The notes beneath the pieces were generated by a model that made no database searches, was not told the origin of the DNA, and saw only the letters and a list, made by a program, of their open reading frames with translations. 64,000 nt of DNA from Macrostomum hystrix (Eukaryota; Platyhelminthes; Macrostomidae). The DNA lies in the NCBI GenBank assembly GCA_950097015.1, contig CATNEN010000003.1:7094001-7158000 (forward strand), read 5' to 3'. The translations under genes were made by a program, and so were the position numbers. This document shows positions 58,601 through 64,000 of the stretch, one piece after another; the first letter of the stretch is position 1; every line of letters begins with the position of its first letter.

Positions 58601-61600
58601 CGCTCTTTGAGCACACTGCTCACAGATTCTGCCCTGGAGGCTCTTGTGCTTGGACTTCTAAGGCGTCATCTGGCATCTACCCCTGACGAGCTAGAAGAGG
58701 CCCTGACTCAGCCAGACGAAGCGGTGTTTGCTCAGACGCCCGAAAAGGTAATTTGAGTCACCTTGTTATAATCTGGCCTGAGGTGTCTGAGAGCTGATTG
58801 TTGACCTTTGTGCACCCATGCACCGCACTCGAAGGCTCATCAACTGTCTGGTCGACACGCTGGCGAGGCTCTTCTGCAGGCTCTGCTACTGGAGCTGCCC
58901 CAGCGAGCTCTCGCAGCTGTTCAACGCGTCTTGGAAGCCCAGCTGGCATCGGCGGCAAGTTCAACAGCTTCGCCGAGGGAGCTGGAGGCGACCCTGTCCC
59001 TTCTGGCTGCCTGTCCGTACGACTTGGCCAAGTGTGTCAGATTTCCCGACCTGTGCTCAGCATGCGGCATCTTGCCGATGCTCCTAGCTGACGATGTCGA
59101 CGATGCTGCCATCGGCGGTGACAATGATCGCAGACAATGGTCCCTGCTGTTGAGACGCAGGGCCCTCATGCTGCTAGCCGCTTGGGCCGATGTCCCGGAT
59201 GCTCTGCCAGCCGAACTGTTTGCGGCCTCGTGTCAAGCCGCGGCCAGTCTAATGTCGGCTAATCGGCATCCGTTGCTCAGACTGCAGGCGGCTCGCCTAG
59301 CTCACGCCCTGCTGACCAGTTTGAATTTGGACGCCAACGCCTTCAGGCCTCACGCTGCTGCCTGCTTTAGCGGATTGGCTGAGCTGCTAGCTCAATCGCG
59401 CTCTGACCAGGCTCAGGTGCACCTCCTGGGCGTGGTGGCAAGCTTTCTCAGGTAAATGCCACCGACGCTAATGCTGATGCTCAGGGATCATTGTCTGAGA
59501 TGGTTATTGTCAGACATTGTCTGAGATGGTTATTGTCAGACATTGTCAGAGATGGTTAGTGTCAGACATTGTCAGAGATGGTTAGTGTCAGACATTGTCA
59601 GAGATGGTTAGTGTCAGACATTGTCAGAGATAGTTAGTGTCAGACATTGTCAGGGTAGTTAGTGTCAGAAATTGTCAGAGATGGTTAGTGTCAGACATTG
59701 TCAGAGATGGTTAGTGTCAGACATTGTCTGAGATGGTTAGTGTCAGACATTGTCAGAGATGGTTAGTGTCAGACATTGTCAGAGATGGTTAGTGTCAGAC
59801 ATTGTCAGAGATGGCTAGTGTCAGACCTTGTCAGAGATGGTTAGTGTCAGACATTGTCAGAGATGGTTAGTGTCAGACATTGTCAGAGATGGTTAGTGTC
59901 AGACATTGTCAGAGATGGTTAGTGTCAGACATTGTCAGAGATGGTTAGTGTCAGACATTGTCAGAGATGGTTAGTGTCAGACATTGTCAGAGATGGCTAG
60001 TGTCAGTTATTGTCAGGGTAGTTAGCGTCAGACACTGTCAGATAGTGGCAGATAGTGTCACATAGTTTGTGTCGGATAGTGTCAAATATTTTGTGTCAGA
60101 CACTGTCAGATAGTGTCAGAAACTGTTAGATAGTGGCAGATAGTTAGTGTCAGACACTGTCAGATATTATCAGGTATAGTTAGTGTCAGATATTTTCAGG
60201 GATAGTTAGTGTCAGACATTGTCAGATTGTGGCAGATATTGTCAGATAGTTTGTGTAAGACACTGTCAGATAGTGGCAGATAGTGTCACATAGTTTGTGT
60301 CAGACACTGTCAGATAGTTTGTGTCAGTCAATGTCAGATTGTGGCAGATATTTTGTGTCAGATAGTGTCACATAGTTTGTGTCAGACACTGTCAGATAGT
60401 GTCAAGTAGTTTGTGTCAGACAATGTCAGACAAGTGAGCACATCACTCCCCTACGTGCAGGTACTCAGTCGCCGACCTTCGGCCCTGCCTGCCCGCCCTG
60501 GTGCCTCACCTGCCGGGCATGTGGGAGTCTGCAAGCGGTGACCAGGCCCGTTTGGCCGTCCTGTCAGTGCTGTGCGAGCTAGCCAAACTGGGCGACCTCA
60601 GCCTCGGCCACCTGGCATTGCCGCTGGCGCACGCCTGTCTCACTGGGCCGGATCTGTTCTGGGAGGGCGGCCTTCATCTGCTGCTCTACCTGCTGTGTCA
60701 CCTGCACTCTTACCCTGATCAGGTACAGATGCCGCATTTTTTAATTTTTCTACATGTGCAAACTTCACGCGCATCCGTCACAAAGTCAACAAATCCGTCC
60801 CATACTATGTATGGACTTAAGCGACACTTTGTCCAGATCCTATCATCCTAAGGAATTCTAGGTCTTACAGCCCGTAATGTTTCACATGATAAACTGTGAC
60901 TTCCCAGACGAAAGTGCAAGGATAGGGTTCTACGGATTGGGTCCTAGACTCTTGTCTAAACAGTTTCATCTTGTATGTATCTTTCTCTAATCTTTCTTAT
61001 CTTCGTATCTTGTCTTCGAATCTGCGCCCCTGTCTAGTGTTGATTCGTTCTCAAATTGCTGTCGTTAAACAAAAAAATTTACCCGGCACGCCACGCGTTG
61101 CCTCGCCAGCCCTGCTTCTTACAGAGTCTGGCCTGCCTGCATTCGCGCATCGCCGAGAGAGCCAGCATGGAGGCCCCTGAGCGACGGCTATTACAGGTGT
61201 GCGCCTACCTGGACTGCGATCGCTACCTGGCTAATCATGGCCACGCTCTGCTAGCCGCCTGTCAGGCATGCCTAGCTGTTACCGGCTGCTTCTCCGAGCG
61301 GCGACTGCAGCCGCTGCTGCTCTGCAACGATCTTCTCAAGGTATGATTCAATCAGATTCAGGATTTAGAATGAGTCATTGTCATTCAGGATTCACAGTGA
61401 GTCATTGACATTCAGCATTCACAATGAGTCATTCCATTCAGGATTCACAATGAGTCATTCCATTCAGGATTCAGAATGAGTCATTCACATTCAGGATTCA
61501 CAATGAGTCATTCCATTCAGGATTCACAATGAGTCATTCCATTCAGGATTCAGAATGAGTCATTCACATTCAGGATTCACAATGAGTCATTCACATTCAG

Positions 61601-62469
61601 GATTCACAATGAGTCATTCCATTCAGGATTCACAATGAGTCATTCCATTCAGGATTCAGAATGAGTCATTGTCATTTAGGATTCAGAATGAGTCATTCAC
61701 ATTCAGGATTCAGAATGAGTCATTCAGATCTATAAATATCATTAAAAACCAATACCGTGCTTTGAAGGTGTCGCCTCAGCCTTCCGCCCAGCTACTGTCG
61801 CCACTGCTACCCGGCCTATTAAACTGTTTCTGTTTGGACTCTAATTTGGCAGCTTCCAGTTTGGCAGCCAATCGATTAGCATTCTGGAAGCTAGTTAGCC
61901 GCATAGCCATGTGCCAACCTGGTCTGCTATTGGCCTCTCATCCCAACCAATCGGCTGTCAATATGCTGCTATCCAATTGGATTGCGGCCTGCAAGCGTTC
62001 GGCTAAGCTGCGCGATTTGAAACTATTGGGCCTAGGGCTGCTAGCCTTCGGCTTCGCGACACTGACCGCATCGGCTACTGGCGGCGGCGCAGATTTCGAT
62101 CACGGAGCAATGTTTGCCGACATTGTTGAAGCTGTCGTTGGCGTACTAGTCCACTGCTCCGGTGCGGCCGATGCTTTAGAAAGTTTGCGACAGCAACAGC
62201 AGCAGCAGCAACAACAGCAGCAGCAACATCTGCAATCCCAGCAGCAGGAAGAGGATCAATCTAGTCACGAGGTTCGCAAGATGTTAGCCAATGCTGCTGA
62301 CTGTGTTCAACGTCTATCAGTTCAAGAGCATCTGCGCCGAGAGCTGCTCAACTTAAGTGCGTCGCTTGGCAACGAGTCCATCTCTAGGCTTTTGGAGTCT
62401 CTAGATGCGGCAACGCGAGCTCAACTAATGGAACTGGTTGGATCTGGATCGACAATGCCATCCGCATAG
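55698..62469 (+). CDS. IPO11: Importin-11 (karyopherin-beta nuclear import receptor)
   Basis: HEAT-repeat karyopherin that imports cargo such as ubiquitin-charged E2 enzymes and ribosomal protein L12 in a Ran-dependent way. Exons: 55698-56263, 57965-58347, 58572-58747, 58835-59451, 60461-60722, 61125-61340, 61768-62469; phases agree and give 973 residues (human 975). The N-terminal Ran-binding region has EVRLLAAICIKNLVRLRWR, then MVARFDWPERWPELMSNLSD (human IAKVARLDCPRQWPELIPTL) and RSLMLLHHIVKALMSKTLP. Later blocks RYSVADLRPCLPALVPHLPG, LFWEGGLHLLLYLL and ERRLLQVCAYLD match the human repeats. The C-terminus QEHLRRELLNLSASLGNESI matches EKLKAQQEMLGEQGFQSLM. An insert of poly-Gln lies near residue 880. 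The ATG is the first in frame after a stretch that could also be exon, so the start is less certain. AATAAA is at 62664. Confidence 0.92.
56280..57925. repeat. Minisatellite, unit 21 bp (gaatccatcatgcttattcaa), with long duplications
   Basis: About 78 copies fill importin-11 intron 1 (56264-57964). A marker variant (cattgactaatccatcaaag) recurs at about 56617, 57186 and 57418, that is 569 and 232 bp apart, and the flanking variants also repeat at 801 bp. This shows segmental duplication of multi-unit blocks. Confidence 0.94.
58355..58560. repeat. Short minisatellite, unit about 38 bp (caccctcctccgctgttaat...)
   Basis: Five copies of cctcctccgctgtgaatagt followed by gtacattcgc, filling importin-11 intron 2 (58348-58571). 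Confidence 0.88.
59475..60440. repeat. Minisatellite, unit 24 bp (gatggttagtgtcagacattgtca)
   Basis: About 40 copies fill importin-11 intron 4 (59452-60460); the 3' third is degenerate (gatagtgtcacatagtttgt). Clearly related to the array at 53090-54300. Confidence 0.94.
61345..61735. repeat. Minisatellite, unit about 25 bp (ttcaggattcacaatgagtcattc)
   Basis: About 15 copies fill importin-11 intron 6 (61341-61767), alternating cattccattcagg and cattcacattcagg. Confidence 0.93.
62191..62260 (+). repeat. Poly-Gln (CAG/CAA) tract in importin-11
   Basis: Coding run of CAG with interspersed CAA, followed by CATCTGCAATCCCAGCAGCA. A shorter CAG run codes for poly-Gln in LMAN1 (36821-36844, minus strand). 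Confidence 0.85.
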
Positions 62470-63305
62470 TGCGTGACAATTACTACTGTTAGTAGGTTTA
62501 GATTGACAAAATATTAAATCAGGACATTATTTATCGATGGTTACGGATATTACTAGTACGCCCGTATAGTTTGTTATTCGCATTTCTACTCCTATTACAG
62601 ATTTCAGGTGCAGTTAGTGAGCCTGTTCTGATTATACCACTCACACTTGGCTTGTGTATAAATAATAAATAAATAATTCTTTGGCGTAAATCTCATCTAT
62701 TAGCAAATTTGATTGAAAGTTGTGCTTTTTGAGCACTTAAAACGAAGTTTTTGTATTTTATACTGACGTTCTATATCAGGTAGATTATACCGTTAAATCT
62801 AAACTGTCAATGAAGGTGACTTTGTTATTGATTAACCTTTATTGCAAGTTGACTATAAAGTCCGATTTTACTCACTAATTCACAGGGACCAGATGTGGGT
62901 AAGTGATAACTACAGCTTACATGCAGCCATACATTCAAAGCGTACAGCTGCTCTCGACTAGTGGCCGCAACACACTCGAATTTCTCCCCCCGGCTGATGC
63001 TGATGCAGGGTTAAGTAAATAAAGTAATTCATTCTGTAGGTACGAATCAGATCTTAACGTAGTTCCGTTTGCTATTTTATTGCGAGCGGGAATTTACCAG
63101 CACTTCTTGATTAAAGAGAGAACCTATTAAGGATGCATCGTACGAAGATTTAAATATTCTTAATCACTGTTGTTAAAGAAAAATCTCATTATTGGAGTGA
63201 AAATCACTTCTAGTGTCCTAGTTCATTCCAGTTTTTGTTAATTTCTAGTCATGCTAAATCAGCATAATTAACGCACTCGCAAGTCTTGAACATCTGGTGT
63301 CAATT
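62470..63305. other. Convergent intergenic region
   Basis: AT-rich region between two convergent genes; candidate AATAAA for importin-11 at 62664-62669. No canonical AATAAA was found on the minus strand just after the peptidase stop. Confidence 0.55.
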
Positions 63306-63967
63306 TTACCAGAACTTGCAATCATCCGCGGTTTCGGCTGCAGTCGTGTAAGAAGGCGTAGGACAGCCAAAAGCCCTGGCAAATCCGGCATTATTACCGG
63401 CCAGGAGGCCGCGAATGCGCAGCCGGCCAGGCGTGTGGCTCCAGCTGCGGCTGCCGATCTCTAGAAAGTGGCGCTCAAAGTTCGGGCCGCTTTTGGTGCA
63501 GAAAGTGCGCAGGCTAGCAATGTAGAGCAGCTGCTGTGGCGAGTAGCGCTCCATGAAGCCCGGCAGACGCAGATCGCTGACAGAGCTATTTGCCAGTGTC
63601 CTGAGCATCACCGACAATCCAATTTTGTCCGCAACGTCCTCATTGACGTTCGTCTTGTTCAAGCCCAGCTGCAGATATAGCCGCTTTCTCAAGCAGTCCT
63701 GACGCTGTTTTAAACGATCGTCAAAAGTCGCATTTTTCAAACCGATAGCCTCTCCAAGTACGCCGTGTGTGAGCTCGTGGGCGAGAACGAACGCTTGTAG
63801 GCCCAATCGCACTGACGGGGGCTGTTTAAACAGGTAGTGCGGATACTCGAGGAATGCGGGCGGTATAATCACGGCCTCCTGCTGCGGATCGTAGTACGGT
63901 GAGCCCTGGTCGTATGTAGTCTGCGCTGTGCGCATTACGAGGTACTGCTGCAGGGCGTATGCCCTGA
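63306..63967 (-). CDS. M13 (neprilysin-like) metallopeptidase, last exon
   Basis: Minus-strand exon after the acceptor gttttctag, 219 codons to the stop; the rest of the gene lies beyond 64000. It has SPYYDPQQEAVIIPPAFLEY (family NAYYxP..NEIVFPAGIL), the zinc motif HELTH, EDVAD (family ENIAD: third zinc ligand Glu and catalytic-site Asp), LRTFCTK, a SHTPGRLRIRGLL block (family HSPxxFRVNG, transition-state His) and the C-terminal CKFW (family CxxW). These secreted or type II membrane enzymes cleave peptide hormones outside the cell. Oddities: the DDQGR block that normally follows HELTHxF is replaced by VLGEAIGLKNATFDD and the C-terminus has a short insert. Catalytic residues seem intact, so activity is likely but substrate range is unknown. 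Confidence 0.9.
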
Positions 63968-64000
63968 CTAGAAAACAAGCGGGGCTGGAACTGATTGTGC

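Noticed and set aside
58808-58834. Extension of importin-11 exon 4 upstream to a frame start at 58808
   Set aside because: The acceptor at 58833-58834 (tcgaag) keeps phase 0 and fits the protein alignment; the upstream codons have no counterpart.

Overview
This is a eukaryotic (animal) genomic window. Multi-exon genes with GT-AG introns encode metazoan proteins: a NELL-type secreted EGF/VWC protein, LMAN1/ERGIC-53, the ciliary protein IFT43, importin-11, an F-type lectin with a PAN-like domain, and an M13 (neprilysin-like) peptidase. The gene set, small intergenic distances and retroelement types suggest an invertebrate bilaterian, plausibly a lophotrochozoan. The sequence alone does not let me name the species. 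All exon boundaries were read by eye from splice consensus, phase and family conservation.

Layout. 1-29033 (+): all but the 5' end of a NELL gene, 15 exons spread over 29 kb. 29034-36693: intergenic DNA with three tandem arrays and a possible His/Ala-rich exon (31469-31828, -). 36694-39543 (-): LMAN1, three exons. 40794-41687 (+): a short three-exon secreted peptide precursor not in any family I can name. 42991-44064 (-): F-type lectin/PAN gene, four exons, with an apparent one-base frame problem. 44283-45640 (-): degenerate Ty3/gypsy pol fragment. 46553-53011 (+): IFT43, eight exons including a 9-nt microexon; intron 1 carries a deleted Merlin DNA transposon with perfect 8-bp target duplications. 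55698-62469 (+): importin-11, seven exons. 63306-63967 (-): last exon of an M13 peptidase that continues past the window.

The dominant feature is tandem repeat DNA. About 30 minisatellite arrays (units 10-50 bp, arrays 0.2-3.5 kb) add up to roughly 27 kb by my block boundaries, over 40% of the window. Most fill introns almost from splice donor to acceptor, each intron having its own unit. Some units recur in different introns or genes with diverged sequence, several arrays show higher-order duplication, and one array starts inside the splice donor itself. Nearly all the long open frames in these arrays are artefacts of stop-free units.

Dispersed repeats: two copies of a tRNA-derived SINE (7763-8116 +; 37527-37856 -), an internally deleted LINE with an intact endonuclease domain flanked by a 12-bp direct repeat, a hAT-like end, the Merlin element and the gypsy fragment. 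The genes have no evident joint function; they are ordinary secretory-pathway, ciliary, nuclear-transport and extracellular genes.
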